From: JADFJB01 sp964464595
GTDB taxonomy: Bacteria > Zhuqueibacterota > JdFR-76 > DREG01
Reading direction: 5' to 3'
Length of the DNA: 24,508 nt
NCBI GenBank assembly: GCA_964464595.1
Contig: CAYXGW010000091.1
Coordinates: 1 to 24,508 of the forward strand
Part shown: positions 23,800 to 24,508 of the stretch, in pieces
How positions within the stretch are numbered: the stretch's first letter is position 1
Layout of the letters: each line of letters begins with the position of its first letter
Made by a program: the position numbers and the translations under genes
The notes under the pieces: model-generated
What the model saw: only the letters and a program-made list of their open reading frames with translations
Databases searched by the model: none
What the model was told of the DNA's origin: nothing

Positions 23800-24508
23800 A
23801 TGAAACGAAAATTAATAAAAATTCTTACCCGTGGTGGTTTTGTCTTTGCTATTTTGGTGATTGTCTTTTTTGTCCTGGTTGCCTGGCCGCTTCCTACTTC
23901 TACTCCAATCCAATCTTCAGATACTTTAGCAATTACGAATGTTAGTATTATTAATCCCGATGATAACGCTCTTCTTTCCGGGCAAACTGTTCTAATTGAA
24001 AATGGACGAATCAAAAAGGTTGGTTCAAATGATTTATTCATTATTCCTCAAAACGCAGAGCGAATCGACGGCAGCGGTAAATTCTTGATTCCCGGGTTGT
24101 GGGATATGCATGCTCATATGGGTTCCGAATTGGCGCCCCAACTCACATTGCCGCTATTTATTGCAGCCGGGGTAACCAATATTCGCGATCTCGGCGGATA
24201 TGCCAGCCCTGAACAAAAAAATAATTGGCATGAACAAGCTACTTCCGGGAACCTCATTGGACCAAGGATATTGGGGAAAGGGCGAGTATTCGTTTTCAGT
24301 TTAGAAACTGAAACCGAAGCAAAAAATTTAGTCGATGATTTCGTGGTTGGAAATGGGGATTTTTTCAAAGTGTACAACGGTGTCCTGCCTAATCCGTATT
24401 TTGCTCTTTTAAAGGAAGCCAACGCAAAAGGAATTCCGGTCCTGGGGCACAAACCCCGGGCAGTGAGCGCAATTGACGCTGCAAACAACGGACATAAAAG
24501 CTTCGAGC
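23800..24508 (+). CDS. Membrane-anchored amidohydrolase (imidazolonepropionase-like), C-terminus cut by window edge
   Basis: From ATG 23800, behind GAGGAAGAAG, my translation is open to the right edge (236 codons). Residues ~12-31 form a hydrophobic segment (GFVFAILVIVFFVLVAW) acting as signal or N-terminal anchor. Then follow a beta-sandwich half (LAITNVSIINPDD; QTVLIENGRIKKVG; IDGSGKFLIPGLWDMHAHM) and the start of the TIM barrel (AAGVTNIRDLGG; FFKVYNG; GIPVLGHKPRA; GHKSFE). The metal-binding HxH is in DMHAHM; the lysine in FFKVY fits the bridging carbamylated lysine; GHKP and GHKSFE match the next histidine motifs. The family hydrolyses cyclic amides, dipeptides or related C-N bonds. The exported location suggests a periplasmic peptidase or amidase. 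The substrate cannot be named. Confidence 0.88.
   Translation, partial: MKRKLIKILTRGGFVFAILVIVFFVLVAWPLPTSTPIQSSDTLAITNVSIINPDDNALLSGQTVLIENGRIKKVGSNDLFIIPQNAERIDGSGKFLIPGLWDMHAHMGSELAPQLTLPLFIAAGVTNIRDLGGYASPEQKNNWHEQATSGNLIGPRILGKGRVFVFSLETETEAKNLVDDFVVGNGDFFKVYNGVLPNPYFALLKEANAKGIPVLGHKPRAVSAIDAANNGHKSFE

Overview
The window looks like chromosome from a Gram-negative bacterium of the wider FCB (Bacteroidota-related) radiation, for example a KSB1- or Calditrichota-like lineage. The evidence is a carboxypeptidase-regulatory-domain TonB-dependent receptor, a PorV/PorQ-family barrel, and a large secreted protein ending in a type IX secretion (T9SS)-style domain. Clear AAGGAG-type Shine-Dalgarno sites and sigma70-like promoters argue against a typical Bacteroidetes. 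The assignment is inferred from gene content. Exactly 100 Ns inside a tandem repeat indicate a draft or metagenome scaffold.

Left part (1-7763). A minus-strand gene runs off the left edge. It encodes the first ~705 residues of a large secreted protein, appears to start at a rare ATT codon behind a strong ribosome-binding site, and is a full-length paralogue of the protein at 9390-12443. Divergent from it is a plus-strand cassette: an ECF-like sigma factor, a membrane anti-sigma factor with a zinc-binding HxxxCxxC N-terminus and an extracytoplasmic TPR domain, and a 1169-residue TPR-CHAT protease with a signal peptide and a C-terminal membrane anchor. The layout suggests an envelope-sensing sigma pathway in which a periplasmic caspase-like protease could act on, or signal through, the anti-sigma factor. 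This is the best candidate here for an undescribed system.

Middle part (7764-16012). After a ~455-bp spacer comes a minus-strand operon: TonB-dependent receptor, then secreted T9SS-type protein, then PorV-like barrel. It has a good promoter ~330 nt upstream of the receptor, hairpins in both intercistronic gaps, and a perfect 12-bp-stem terminator after the last gene. It reads as an outer-membrane uptake and surface-display module.

Right part (16013-24508). An EpmA/GenX-like class II synthetase carries an unusual N-terminal OB-like domain. Its start codon and first 18 codons lie inside a 122-bp tandem repeat that fills the space to polA and contains the assembly gap. Next, all on the minus strand, are complete DNA polymerase I with intact proofreading motifs and a gamma-glutamyltransferase without a signal peptide. 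On the plus strand are a DUF3467 protein paired with a small outer-membrane barrel protein, then the start of a membrane-anchored amidohydrolase that runs off the right edge.

No tRNA, rRNA, CRISPR array or transposase was recognised.
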